Assembly (NCBI RefSeq): GCF_900142695.1
Contig: NZ_FRBU01000014.1
Location: 24,891 to 88,890 of the forward strand
DNA: 64,000 nt
Reading direction: 5' to 3'
Origin: Flavobacterium xanthum
GTDB taxonomy: Bacteria; Bacteroidota; Bacteroidia; Flavobacteriales; Flavobacteriaceae
Made by a program: the position numbers and the translations under genes. The stretch's first letter is position 1. Every line of letters starts with the position of its first letter. Positions 10,328-19,523 of this stretch are shown piece by piece. Below the pieces are notes generated by a model. The model worked only from the letters and a program-made list of their open reading frames with translations, was not told the DNA's origin and made no database searches.

Positions 10328-11566
10328 ATGACTACATTAATTACCAATATCAGAGAATTACTTCAAGTACGAGAAACTTCGATCGCTAAAGTTTCCGGTG
10401 CAGAAATGGCGATTCTGCCCACGATCAAAAATGCCTTTTTAGTAATTAAGGACGACTTAATTGCTGATTTTGGTTCGATGGATCAAGTACCGAAAATTCA
10501 CCCGGACAAAACAATTGATGCCACCGGAAAGATAGTTTTACCATCTTGGTGCGACAGTCATACACATATTGTGTATGCCGGCAACCGAGAGCAGGAATTT
10601 GTAGACCGAATCAATGGGTTGACGTACGAGGAAATCGCTAATCGTGGCGGTGGAATATTAAATTCCGCTAGAAAACTCAATGAAACTTCAGAAAGCGAAC
10701 TGTACGACCAGTCCAAATTTCGACTGGAAGAAGTGATGCGTTTAGGAACCGGAGCAGTAGAAATCAAATCGGGATATGGCTTAACTGTTGAAGGAGAGTT
10801 GAAAATGCTGCGCGTCATTCAACGCTTGGCTCAAAATTATCCTATTACGATAAAAGCAACTTTTCTTGGTGCTCATGCTTTCCCCTCAGAATTTAAAGAA
10901 AACCATCAAGGTTATATCGATCTTATCATCAACGAAATGCTGCCTGCAATAGCCAAAGAAAAGTTAGCGGATTTCATCGATGTTTTTTGTGAAACTGGTT
11001 ACTTTACTGTTGCCGAAACGCAAGAAATCATAAAAGCTGGAATTTCATTTGGCTTAAAGCCAAAGATTCATGTCAATCAGTTCAACTCTATTGGCGGAAT
11101 TCAAGTTGGAGTGCGAGAGGAAGCACTTTCTGTAGATCATCTAGAAGTAATGACTGTCAATGATATTGAATCTTTAAAAAATACAACTACAATGCCAGTG
11201 GCGCTGCCTTCATGTTCCTATTTTTTGAGTATTCCGTATGCTCCAGCACGAGAAATGATTGCAGCTGGACTTCCTTTAGCGCTAGCAACGGATTATAATC
11301 CGGGTTCTACTCCATCGGGAAATATGAATTTTGTAGTGGCTACGGCCTGTATAAAAATGAAAATGACGCCTGAAGAAGCCATTAATGCCGCCACAATAAA
11401 TGGAGCTTATGCCATGGGAATTTCTGAAACCCATGGAAGTATCACTATTGGCAAAAAAGCAAATCTAATTATCACGAAACCCATTCCCTCCTATTATCAA
11501 CTGCCTTATGCTTTTGGCAGTAATTTAATTGACACCGTATTCATAGAAGGAAAAATAGTTGCATAA
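10328..11566 (+). CDS. hutI: Imidazolonepropionase
   Basis: 412 aa amidohydrolase. It has the metal motif HTHIVYAGNREQEF, GGGILNSARKLNETSE, TFLGAHAFPSEFK, HVNQFNSIGG, SVDHLEVM and LATDYNPGSTPSGN, all characteristic of HutI. It hydrolyses 4-imidazolone-5-propanoate to N-formimino-L-glutamate, step three of histidine degradation. hutG, for the next step, lies 1 kb downstream across an opposite-strand gene; hutH and hutU are not in this window. It follows the glutaminyl cyclase gene closely and ends in a strong hairpin. Confidence 0.95.
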   Translation: MTTLITNIRELLQVRETSIAKVSGAEMAILPTIKNAFLVIKDDLIADFGSMDQVPKIHPDKTIDATGKIVLPSWCDSHTHIVYAGNREQEFVDRINGLTYEEIANRGGGILNSARKLNETSESELYDQSKFRLEEVMRLGTGAVEIKSGYGLTVEGELKMLRVIQRLAQNYPITIKATFLGAHAFPSEFKENHQGYIDLIINEMLPAIAKEKLADFIDVFCETGYFTVAETQEIIKAGISFGLKPKIHVNQFNSIGGIQVGVREEALSVDHLEVMTVNDIESLKNTTTMPVALPSCSYFLSIPYAPAREMIAAGLPLALATDYNPGSTPSGNMNFVVATACIKMKMTPEEAINAATINGAYAMGISETHGSITIGKKANLIITKPIPSYYQLPYAFGSNLIDTVFIEGKIVA

Positions 11567-11595
11567 AAAAAGAGGAACATTACGTTCCTCTTTTA
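11567..11595. terminator. Terminator after hutI
   Basis: Arms AGAGGAAC (11571-11578) and GTTCCTCT (11584-11591) with an ATTAC loop, A run before and T run after. It can serve hutI and the convergent gene ending at 11615. Confidence 0.8.
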
Positions 11596-11614
11596 AATAA
11601 TTTTCTATAAATGA

Positions 11615-12499
11615 TTATCTTAAGATAAAACTTGTTTTAGAAACTAATACATCTCTATCAAAAATATTGATAAAATACGTTCCTTTAGCAAAATCTTTTC
11701 CTCTTAAATCTTCAGAAACTTGAATTGTTTTATTTTCATATTTCACATTAGTTAAAAAACTATAGGTTAATGTGTTTTCTCCAAAGTTCTCTGTTTTCTT
11801 GTCCCCTAAAACATTGTTTTTACTATCAATTACTTGAACGTAATATGTTTTTTCACCAGATTTAGCAATAGCATTTTCAGCAATTGTAAAATTAACTCTC
11901 AAAACATCAGCTCTACTTGCTTTGTCCGTTTCAATTTGTTTACCAGAACTACGTAATTTAAAAGCCGATCCTCTTGTGTTCAAAACTGTTAGTTTCGAAC
12001 CTATTTCTACCGCTTTAGCTAATTCTTCGTTTTGCCCAACCAACGCTTCATTGTATTTTTTAGACTCTCCTAGTACAACAACAGTACTATCACGTTGCAC
12101 TGTAAGTGTCGTGTTAGCCTTTTTTAGGTTGTCGTTCTCCGCCATTAGAACTTTCATATTCCCTTGCAAAGCATTGAATTGACTTCTATATTTTGACAAA
12201 GAAGCCACATCCCCTTTTGATTTACTTAGGTCTGACATTAAGTTAACCACTTTATCTCTTTCTAAAATTAACTCATCAGACATTGAAGTGTTTTCTGAAA
12301 TAGCAGCATCGTAAGTCGATTTTAGTTCCTGTAGATCTTTCATTACCGTTTCTTTTTCGGTCAATGTAGCTTTCAATTCTGTTTTAACTGTATCTGCATC
12401 AGAGGTCATTTTGAATATGTAGATTAAACTACCTACTAATAAAATAGCCAATACTGCTACTACCGCTTTAAGACTTGAACTGCTTTTTTGATTTTCCAT
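11615..12499 (-). CDS. Membrane-anchored coiled-coil protein of unknown function
   Basis: 294 aa. One N-terminal membrane segment (about residues 10-30, VVAVLAILLVGSLIYIF) is followed by a long charged coiled coil (about 35-170) and a C-terminal domain of about 110 residues with a beta-rich look (LRVNFTIAENAIAKSGEKTYYVQVIDSKNNVLG, GTYFINIFDRDVLVSKTSFILR). The topology suggests the coiled coil and the C-terminal domain lie in the periplasm (inference). I do not recognise a functional family. It is divergent from hutG with its own promoter. Confidence 0.8.
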   Translation of the reverse strand: MENQKSSSSLKAVVAVLAILLVGSLIYIFKMTSDADTVKTELKATLTEKETVMKDLQELKSTYDAAISENTSMSDELILERDKVVNLMSDLSKSKGDVASLSKYRSQFNALQGNMKVLMAENDNLKKANTTLTVQRDSTVVVLGESKKYNEALVGQNEELAKAVEIGSKLTVLNTRGSAFKLRSSGKQIETDKASRADVLRVNFTIAENAIAKSGEKTYYVQVIDSKNNVLGDKKTENFGENTLTYSFLTNVKYENKTIQVSEDLRGKDFAKGTYFINIFDRDVLVSKTSFILR

Positions 12500-12525
12500 C
12501 TCGCTTTAATTTTTTAATTTATTTA

Positions 12526-12533
12526 CAAATTTA
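12526..12533 (-). promoter_or_regulatory. -7 box of the coiled-coil protein gene
   Basis: TAAATTTG on the minus strand matches TAnnTTTG and lies 27 bp before the ATG at 12499. The -33 element is not clear. Confidence 0.55.
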
Positions 12534-12576
12534 ACATTATATAACCACCTGATAACGTAAGTTAACACAATTATAT

Positions 12577-12584
12577 TATTTTTG
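12577..12584 (+). promoter_or_regulatory. -7 box of hutG
   Basis: TATTTTTG matches TAnnTTTG and lies 19 bp before the ATG at 12604. It is divergent from the box at 12526-12533. Confidence 0.5.
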
Positions 12585-12603
12585 AATAAAAATTATTTTT
12601 TTA

Positions 12604-13674
12604 ATGGACAAAATTATCCCGTTTACCATCAAAGATCTTGCAAAAATAACCAACCACAGAAGTGGCGAAATAAAATTTGGAGAGAAAATGTTAACCATTC
12701 CAAAAGATGCAGATCCCACTGATTTTTTAAAAAAATGTGAGGCTAAATATGTGCTCTTTGGAATTCCCGAAGATATAGGCATAAGAGCTAATTATGGCAG
12801 ACCTGGAGCAGCTTCCGCATGGGATAGTGCGATAAAAAGCATTGCAAACATTCAGCACAATCGTTTTTGTAAAGGCAGTCAACTTGTGGTTCTAGGTCAG
12901 CTAGATGTGAGTGAACTCATGAAAAATGTAGAATCACTAGACTTTAATGATATTGATGACCGTTCTAAATTGAGTCAGCTCGTTGATAAAATTGACAAAG
13001 ATGTTTCGCACATTATTTTTAATTTGGTAAAATTAGGCAAAACACCAATTGTTATAGGCGGCGGACACAATAATTCTTATGGAAATATAAAGGGAACGGC
13101 ACTCGCCAAAGGCAAACCTATAAATGCAATTAATTTTGATGCCCATTCTGATTTTAGAATTCTAGAAGGACGGCACAGCGGTAATGGATTTTCGTATGCG
13201 TATGAAGAAGGTTTTTTAAAAAAATATTTTATTTTTGGGTTGCATGAAAACTACACTTCCAAAAGTGTTTTGGATATTATCAAAAAAATCGAAGATCGGG
13301 TGCGCTATGCCACGTATGACAGTATCAGCATTAGAAGAGAAAAGGAATTTGATAAAGAAATGGCACACGCGCTAGAGTTCGTAAATGACGATTTCTTTGG
13401 AATTGAAATAGATCTCGATGCCATTCCAAATATTGCTTGTAGTGCAATGACCATGAGCGGTTTTTCAGTAGAACAACTTCGACAGTTTATTTCGTTTTTT
13501 GGCAAAAATAAAAATGCATCCTATTTGCATATTTGCGAAGGCGCTCCAGATTTAGGAGAAGAAAAAAACAATCACCTTATTGGCAAATTGATAGGATATC
13601 TAATTACTGATTTCATTAAATCCAACACAATCTCTCCGGTTCAAATTCCAACTTCATTAACTAAAATACTCTAA
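12604..13674 (+). CDS. hutG: Formimidoylglutamase, arginase/ureohydrolase superfamily
   Basis: 356 aa. Metal-binding motifs of the ureohydrolase fold are present: GGGHNNSYG (His), NFDAHSDFR (DAHxD) and EIDLDAIPN (DxD). The length is at the upper end because of an N-terminal extension of about 60 residues. The family hydrolyses amidino bonds; N-formiminoglutamate is the likely substrate because hutI is 1 kb upstream. An agmatinase or arginase role is less likely on context. The start ATG is the first codon after the -7 box and an A-rich leader. Confidence 0.85.
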   Translation: MDKIIPFTIKDLAKITNHRSGEIKFGEKMLTIPKDADPTDFLKKCEAKYVLFGIPEDIGIRANYGRPGAASAWDSAIKSIANIQHNRFCKGSQLVVLGQLDVSELMKNVESLDFNDIDDRSKLSQLVDKIDKDVSHIIFNLVKLGKTPIVIGGGHNNSYGNIKGTALAKGKPINAINFDAHSDFRILEGRHSGNGFSYAYEEGFLKKYFIFGLHENYTSKSVLDIIKKIEDRVRYATYDSISIRREKEFDKEMAHALEFVNDDFFGIEIDLDAIPNIACSAMTMSGFSVEQLRQFISFFGKNKNASYLHICEGAPDLGEEKNNHLIGKLIGYLITDFIKSNTISPVQIPTSLTKIL

Positions 13675-13720
13675 AGTAGTGCCTGACGGACCTACAAGCA
13701 CCCATCAAAAATATTAATAC

Positions 13721-13728
13721 TATCTTTG
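13721..13728 (+). promoter_or_regulatory. -7 box of the DEAD-box helicase gene
   Basis: TATCTTTG matches TAnnTTTG, 45 bp before the ATG. A matching -33 TTG is not obvious. Confidence 0.5.
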
Positions 13729-13773
13729 CAAGACTATCTATGTACCTAATACAAGATAATTAATATCAAAAAT

Positions 13774-15027
13774 ATGTTATTCGAAGATTTACCACTCTCA
13801 AAAAGTATACAAAGAGCCGTATTTGAACAAGGCTATTTAGAGGCAACTCCAATACAAGAACAAGCAATTCCAATCGTTTTATCTGGAAGAGACATGATTG
13901 GTTGTGCTCAAACTGGAACTGGAAAAACTGCTGCTTTTGCTATTCCAATTATTCATCAACTTCATAGAATCGTAGGTTCGTCTAAAAAAGCAAGCCCAAT
14001 CCGTGCCTTAGTTATCACCCCAACTAGAGAATTAGCCGTTCAAATTGGACAAAATTTTGACCAATATGGCAAATACACCAACTTAGTCCAACTTACCATT
14101 TTTGGAGGAGTTTCCCAAGTACCACAAGTAGAAATGCTTAAAAAAGGAATAGACATCCTGATTGCTACGCCAGGACGTTTACTAGATTTGGTAAAGCAAG
14201 GGTTCATAGATTTAGACCATTTACATACACTAGTTCTTGATGAAGCTGATCAAATGCTGGATATGGGATTTGTAAATGATGTCAAAAAAATTGTAAAGTT
14301 GACGCCTAACAACAGACAAACACTTTTATTCTCTGCAACAATGCCAATTGCAATAAGAGAGTTGGCGGAGATGTTTTTAAAAGACCCAGCAACAGTTACC
14401 GTTTCGCCTGTTTCATCAACTGCGGAAAATGTAGAACAACGCGTCTATTTTGTTGAAAAAGGAGAAAAGAGAAATTTATTATATCATTTAATAAAAAACG
14501 AAAATTTATCTAATGTTTTAGTTTTTTCAAGAACAAAACATGGAGCTGACAATGTTGTCAAAGCCTTGCGAAAACATGATATTGCTGCCGAAGCTATTCA
14601 TGGAGATAAGTCTCAAAATGCAAGACAACGTGTTCTTGATGGTTTCAAAAATAAAGAAATCAAAGTTTTAGTTGCTACTGACATTGCCGCCAGAGGAATT
14701 GATATTGACCAATTACCATTTGTCATCAATTTTGATTTACCAAATATTCCTGAAACGTATGTACATAGAATTGGTAGAACTGGCCGCGCTGGAAATGAAG
14801 GTGTTGCCATTTCTTTTTGTGGTAAAGATGAGCATCAATATTGGAAAGACATTCAAAAATTAATTAAAGTAGATGTAAAAATAGTAAGTGACCATCCTTA
14901 TGGTTGGCATTCTGGAAGTCCAGAGACTGCCCCTGCATCAAAACAAGGCAACTCTAATCGAAGCGGTGGAGCCCATAAATCAAGAAAATCAGACGCTAGC
15001 AAGCAAAACAAAAAAAGGTGGTATTAA
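13774..15027 (+). CDS. DEAD-box ATP-dependent RNA helicase, RhlE-like
   Basis: 417 aa. It carries the canonical motifs in order: Q-motif (EATPIQEQAIP), motif I AQTGTGKTAA, PTRELAVQ, TPGRLLD, motif II DEADQMLDMGF, SATMP, then helicase C with VFSRTKHGAD, ARGIDIDQLPFVINFD and HRIGRTGRAG. The tail after about 370 is basic and rich in Ser/Asn/Lys (SKQGNSNRSGGAHKSRKSDASKQNKKRWY), typical of RNA-binding C-termini. It is a cytosolic RNA remodeller, probably in ribosome assembly or mRNA turnover. Confidence 0.93.
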   Translation: MLFEDLPLSKSIQRAVFEQGYLEATPIQEQAIPIVLSGRDMIGCAQTGTGKTAAFAIPIIHQLHRIVGSSKKASPIRALVITPTRELAVQIGQNFDQYGKYTNLVQLTIFGGVSQVPQVEMLKKGIDILIATPGRLLDLVKQGFIDLDHLHTLVLDEADQMLDMGFVNDVKKIVKLTPNNRQTLLFSATMPIAIRELAEMFLKDPATVTVSPVSSTAENVEQRVYFVEKGEKRNLLYHLIKNENLSNVLVFSRTKHGADNVVKALRKHDIAAEAIHGDKSQNARQRVLDGFKNKEIKVLVATDIAARGIDIDQLPFVINFDLPNIPETYVHRIGRTGRAGNEGVAISFCGKDEHQYWKDIQKLIKVDVKIVSDHPYGWHSGSPETAPASKQGNSNRSGGAHKSRKSDASKQNKKRWY

Positions 15028-15122
15028 CACCGTTTTCAACTGTCAGAAATACCTTTTTAACTTTAGTTAAAATACGTAAATAAACGTCAACTATTTGTTT
15101 TTCAACGTTTTGTATTTATTAT

Positions 15123-15155
15123 TTTGGATTAGAATAAATTATATCAGTACATTTG
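15123..15155 (+). promoter_or_regulatory. Promoter of the small heat-shock gene
   Basis: TTTG at 15123-15126 is followed after 21 nt by TACATTTG at 15148-15155, close to the Bacteroidota consensus and 33 bp before the Hsp20 ATG. No CIRCE-like inverted repeat is seen. Confidence 0.6.
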
Positions 15156-15188
15156 ATTTAAGATATTAAAACAATTAAATACAAAATT

Positions 15189-15641
15189 ATGGAAACTTTA
15201 GTTAAAAGAAACGGCTTTTTCCCATCAGTAAATACTTTATTTGATGACATCTTTTCAAAAGATGTATTCGATTGGACTGATAAAAATTTCTCCTCCAATG
15301 GATCAAATTTACCCTCGGTAAATTTGAAAGAAACAGAAAATAAATTAGAAGTGGAATTAGCAGCTCCCGGATTAAAAAAAGAAGATTTTAAAATTGAAAT
15401 TGACAACAACATGCTAATGATTTCTTCTGAAAAGAAAGTAGAAAAAGAAGAAACTCGAAAAAAAGATAATTATGTTAGAAAAGAGTTTAATTATCAGTCG
15501 TTCTATAGATCGTTCTCTTTGCCCGAATATGTAGACGAAAGTAAAGTCGAAGCCACTTATAAAGATGGGATTCTACATGTTGAGATTGCCAAAAAACCGG
15601 GGATCACGAAAAAAAAGCATCAAACAATTACAATAAAATAA
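15189..15641 (+). CDS. Small heat-shock protein, Hsp20/alpha-crystallin family
   Basis: 150 aa, usual length. The alpha-crystallin domain spans about residues 40-145 (LPSVNLKETENKLEVELAAPGLKKEDFKIEI, YRSFSLPEYVD, YKDGILHVEIAKK) with the conserved A-x-x-x-n-G-v-L-type motif as ATYKDGILHVEI. The C-terminus is Lys-rich. It is a cytosolic ATP-independent holdase chaperone. It is monocistronic with its own promoter and terminator. Confidence 0.95.
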   Translation: METLVKRNGFFPSVNTLFDDIFSKDVFDWTDKNFSSNGSNLPSVNLKETENKLEVELAAPGLKKEDFKIEIDNNMLMISSEKKVEKEETRKKDNYVRKEFNYQSFYRSFSLPEYVDESKVEATYKDGILHVEIAKKPGITKKKHQTITIK

Positions 15642-15676
15642 AGAGGATTTTCACTTCGAGCCTCTATAACTTTATA

Positions 15677-15725
15677 ATCGTTAAACCTTAAAGCTGTTAA
15701 AATAGTTTAGGGTTTAGCGATTTTA
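15677..15725 (+). terminator. Terminator after the Hsp20 gene
   Basis: Arms ATCGTTAAACC (15677-15687) and GGTTTAGCGAT (15711-15721) pair over 11 bp with one wobble and are followed by TTTT. Confidence 0.65.
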
Positions 15726-15761
15726 TGTTAGATGTAAATTGACAAAGTGATTTCTTAAGTT

Positions 15762-17957
15762 TTAATTAGTGGCTATCAAAATAGCTATAATTTTAAACAA
15801 TTTGGCAGAATCAAATGGTTTAATAATGATGTCATTAATTCCCGCAGAAAGCGCCTCTTCTGTAATTTCAGATTTATCAAATGCGGTTAGTGCAACAATT
15901 GGAGTTACTATTCCTTTTAAACGAATTTTTCTAGTAGTTTCAAAACCATTTATCAATGGCATATTGATATCCATTAGTATAATATCAAAAAATTCTTTGT
16001 CCAAAATTTCTAGTGCTGCATAGCCATTATCAACAACACTGCACTTGTAGTTATTCTTTTCGATGGTCTTTTTAGTGACCAATTGATTAATGTGATTGTC
16101 CTCAACTACTAGGACATTTATCGTTTGTGGTGCCGTGATATCGACTTGAATATTATTGATGAGTTCAATTGTCTTCGCTGGATTATATTCAAAAGGAATC
16201 ACAAATTTAAAAACTGTTCCCTGATCTAGGGCACTTTGAAGTGAAATTGTACTATTAAATAGACCCAATAATTGTTTTACTATAGAAAGACCAAGACCAG
16301 TTCCTTGATAATCAGTTTCTTTTCTTCCCACTTGAACAAATTTTTCAAAAATCTTTTCCTGATCCTCAGCCGCTATTCCTATGCCGTTATCTTCAATCTT
16401 AAACGCTATAAAATAAGATTTACCTTCTATTTTTTCTAATTTAACATGAATGGTTACTTTACCATTTCTAGTGAATTTCAATGCATTACTGACTAAATTC
16501 ATAATGATTTGAGAAAGCCTTAATTTATCACCAATTAGATATTCCGGAATTGCAGCATCAATTTTAACTGCTATACTATTGTTGTTATTTTTAGCCAAAA
16601 ATGAAAGTGAATTTTTGACCATATTAATTTCATCAGATATATTAAAAGTCAAATTTTCCAAAACAATTCTATTATCTTCAATCTTGTTAATTTGTAGAAT
16701 ATCGTTCACTAATGATAGTAAATATCTGGCGGAAAATTTAAGCGAACTCAAATGTGGACTGTTGGCTAATTCTTTGTGTTCGTCTAGCAACATATTTGTA
16801 ATTCCTACTACTCCATATAAAGGGGTTCGCAATTCATGACTGATCGTTGAAACAAATTGTGACTTTAAAACAGAGGCTTCCTCTGCTTTTTCTTTCGCAA
16901 TAATTAATGCTTCATTGGTCTTAGAAAGTGCCGCATTGGATTTTTTTCTGAAATTATTATTTTTGAATAAAGTATAAAGCAGCAATAGTAGCACCAAGGA
17001 AATTACCATAAATAGCACTACAATAGTTTTAGATTTTTCCATTATTTGAAGTTGAGCCTCCTTTTCAATTTCAAATTTATCAATTTCTCTTTTATACTCT
17101 TCTAATTGGATGTTTATTCCCGCTACATTAGCTTTATCCAGTTTTTCTGTGTTGTAGAGTTCTTCTGTAATTTCATTGTATTTCGAAAGGTTAACATAAG
17201 CCGCCTTGTAATCCCCTTTCTTCCATAAAAACTTCGAAAATTCTAAATGTGCAAAGGATAAATCTGACTTTTGACTCGATTGATTTCCATCCTTAATGGC
17301 ATTTAAAAAAAAAGAAGTCGCTTTTTCATTGTTGCCCTGATGCGCATAGTACATTCCATTGAGCATATTTACGGCTGCAACATTTGATTTATTACCAAAT
17401 TTTTCATTATGCGTATTGATAAATTCTAAATTTGGATATCCCTTTTCGAAATGGCCAACGTCAAAATAAGCCCAAGCAATATTAAGTTTAGTCATAAATA
17501 TTTGACTACTGTCTGCTATTTTTTGACTGTATTTAAGCGTCTTTTCGTAGTAATTAATCCCTTTCAGATATTGCTTTTTTTCAAAACAATAGATGTTACC
17601 TAAGTTATTATTAATTTTATTTTTTAAAGTATCATTTGTGGATTTAGTAGCATAAAGCATGGCCTTGTTATAGAAAAAGATAGCTTTGTCAAATTCAGCG
17701 ATTTCGGCATAATTTGCAGCAATCGTACTGTAAGAAATAGTTGTAGCGAAAAAATCATTAGCTTTAATTGATTTGTGCAGTGCTATTTTAGAAATCTCTA
17801 AGGATTTTTCGAAATTGGCCTCTTTTAAATAACGGGAAGCTTGATTCGTTAATTTTGTAATTTCATTATTGGAAAATGTCTTTGTCTGCGCTACTACACT
17901 ATCGTTAAAAAAATTTATAATAAAGAGTGCGAACAAAACAATACGTATCTGATACAT
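15762..17957 (-). CDS. Hybrid sensor histidine kinase with TPR sensor region and C-terminal receiver
   Basis: 731 aa from the ATG at 17957, chosen because MYQIRIVLFALFIINFFNDSVVAQ forms a signal peptide; a longer frame continues 19 codons upstream. In this numbering: TPR-like repeats about 25-270 (periplasmic), a membrane helix about 311-331, HisKA with phospho-acceptor His374 in SHELRTP, HATPase (NLVSNALKFT, DNGIGI, GTGLGLSIV), and a receiver domain about 612-728 (VVEDNHINQ, DIILMDINMP, KPFD). No output domain or partner regulator is adjacent, so it is an orphan hybrid kinase of the Bacteroidota TPR type. Confidence 0.92.
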   Translation of the reverse strand: MYQIRIVLFALFIINFFNDSVVAQTKTFSNNEITKLTNQASRYLKEANFEKSLEISKIALHKSIKANDFFATTISYSTIAANYAEIAEFDKAIFFYNKAMLYATKSTNDTLKNKINNNLGNIYCFEKKQYLKGINYYEKTLKYSQKIADSSQIFMTKLNIAWAYFDVGHFEKGYPNLEFINTHNEKFGNKSNVAAVNMLNGMYYAHQGNNEKATSFFLNAIKDGNQSSQKSDLSFAHLEFSKFLWKKGDYKAAYVNLSKYNEITEELYNTEKLDKANVAGINIQLEEYKREIDKFEIEKEAQLQIMEKSKTIVVLFMVISLVLLLLLYTLFKNNNFRKKSNAALSKTNEALIIAKEKAEEASVLKSQFVSTISHELRTPLYGVVGITNMLLDEHKELANSPHLSSLKFSARYLLSLVNDILQINKIEDNRIVLENLTFNISDEINMVKNSLSFLAKNNNNSIAVKIDAAIPEYLIGDKLRLSQIIMNLVSNALKFTRNGKVTIHVKLEKIEGKSYFIAFKIEDNGIGIAAEDQEKIFEKFVQVGRKETDYQGTGLGLSIVKQLLGLFNSTISLQSALDQGTVFKFVIPFEYNPAKTIELINNIQVDITAPQTINVLVVEDNHINQLVTKKTIEKNNYKCSVVDNGYAALEILDKEFFDIILMDINMPLINGFETTRKIRLKGIVTPIVALTAFDKSEITEEALSAGINDIIIKPFDSAKLFKIIAILIATN

Positions 17958-18080
17958 AACCAATTGAGTTTTATCAAATATACATTTTATTAATAAAAAT
18001 AAATATAAAAACACTTCTTTTTACTTAAAATGAATAGTATAATTTTGAAATACGGAATTACTTTAGAATTTTTTAAATAA

Positions 18081-18110
18081 AAAAAACCTATTCTCCTCAG
18101 GGAATAGGTT
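18081..18110 (-). terminator. Terminator after the dicarboxylate symporter gene
   Basis: Arms AACCTATTC and GAATAGGTT around TCCTCAGG, with a run of A on the plus strand at the left giving a U tract for leftward transcripts. Confidence 0.8.
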
Positions 18111-18135
18111 TAGTATGTATTACTTCGTCAAGTTA

Positions 18136-19416
18136 TTACTCAATAACAGCCGTTTCTGTTTCAGTATCACCTTCCCATTTTCCTACAACTGATGTTGCTA
18201 ATGCGTTTCCTAAAACATTGGTTGCACTACGAAACATATCGCAAAAATGATCAATAGGTAGAATCAAAGCAATTCCTTCGATAGGTATGTCGAACATGCC
18301 ACAGGTTGCGGCAACGACTACTAAGCTGGCTCTTGGAACTCCTGCAATCCCTTTACTGGTTAGCATCAAAACTAAAAGCATTGTCATTTGTGTTCCCAAA
18401 TCTAAATCAATACCGTACGCTTGAGCAATAAATATACTGGCAAAAGTCATGTACATCATACTTCCGTCCAAGTTAAAAGAATAACCCAGGGGCAACATAA
18501 AAGAAACAATTCTGTCTTTGACGCCAAAGCGTTCTAACTCTTCCGTTAATTTTGGAAAAACAGCTTCGCTGCTAGTAGTTCCAAAAGCAATGATTAATGG
18601 ACTAACTATTCTTTTCAGTAAAACGGTCATTCTACTTTTTAGAAAAATATAACCGACAATTATTAATACCACCCAAAGGGAGGAAATTCCAATTAAAAAG
18701 GAACCGAAAAACTTGAAATAAGTAATTGCTAATTCCTGAAAATCACGTACAGCAAAAACTCCTGCTATAGCTCCAAATACTCCAATTGGTGCAAACTTCA
18801 TTACATAGTTAACCATTTTAAGGACAATATGAGATGTTTTCTCTAAAGCATTTGTAACTGGCTTTACATAATCTCCTAATGAAGCAGCTGCTAGACCAAA
18901 GAAAATGGAGAAAATTACAATTTGTAAAATTTCATTAGTAGCCAAGGCCTCAAAGATACTTTTGGGTACAATATGTTCAATAAAATTTTCAAAAGATATA
19001 TTTTGTGTTTTAGCAGTTACTTCTGAAGCAGAGGCTAAATCGATACTTGGTAAATTAAGTCCAACTCCTGGTTTAAGGGTATTGACAAAAAACATACCTA
19101 ACAACAAGGAAACAAACGAGGCGGTAAAAAACCAACCCATCGCCTTACCACCAATCCTTCCTACTGCTTTAATGTCTCCAAGCTTAGCAATTCCCACAAC
19201 CAAAGTCGTAAAAACTAAAGGAGAAATAATCATTTGAACTAAACGAATAAAGATGGTTGCTAAGATGTTTATTTTTTTACTAAAGGCTTTTGCATCTTCT
19301 GGTGAAATCCAATTGTGTATGACAATACCCAAAATAGCACCTAAGACCATAGCTATTAATATTTGTCCTGTTAATCCTGCAAAAAAAGAAGGCTTCTTCG
19401 TTGTAATTGTATTCAT
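18136..19416 (-). CDS. Dicarboxylate/amino acid:cation symporter (DAACS family)
   Basis: 426 aa, about eight membrane helices plus two re-entrant hairpins. Signature segments: GTTSSEAVFPKLTEELERFGV (serine-rich hairpin), LPLGYSFNLDGSMMYMTF (NMDGT-like) and SKGIAGVPRASLVVVAAT. The family transports glutamate, aspartate or C4-dicarboxylates with Na+ or H+ in the inner membrane. The exact substrate cannot be told. It is monocistronic, flanked by a terminator and a gap before aroC. Confidence 0.93.
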   Translation of the reverse strand: MNTITTKKPSFFAGLTGQILIAMVLGAILGIVIHNWISPEDAKAFSKKINILATIFIRLVQMIISPLVFTTLVVGIAKLGDIKAVGRIGGKAMGWFFTASFVSLLLGMFFVNTLKPGVGLNLPSIDLASASEVTAKTQNISFENFIEHIVPKSIFEALATNEILQIVIFSIFFGLAAASLGDYVKPVTNALEKTSHIVLKMVNYVMKFAPIGVFGAIAGVFAVRDFQELAITYFKFFGSFLIGISSLWVVLIIVGYIFLKSRMTVLLKRIVSPLIIAFGTTSSEAVFPKLTEELERFGVKDRIVSFMLPLGYSFNLDGSMMYMTFASIFIAQAYGIDLDLGTQMTMLLVLMLTSKGIAGVPRASLVVVAATCGMFDIPIEGIALILPIDHFCDMFRSATNVLGNALATSVVGKWEGDTETETAVIE

Positions 19417-19523
19417 TAAAAGTAGGTGTTAGTTTTAAATTAGCCCTTGTTGTAGTATTCTTTCTTACTTAAATCTTAGTAATAAAGGTTATTTCAAAAT
19501 AGGGAAAAAGCTAAAAATTAGTA

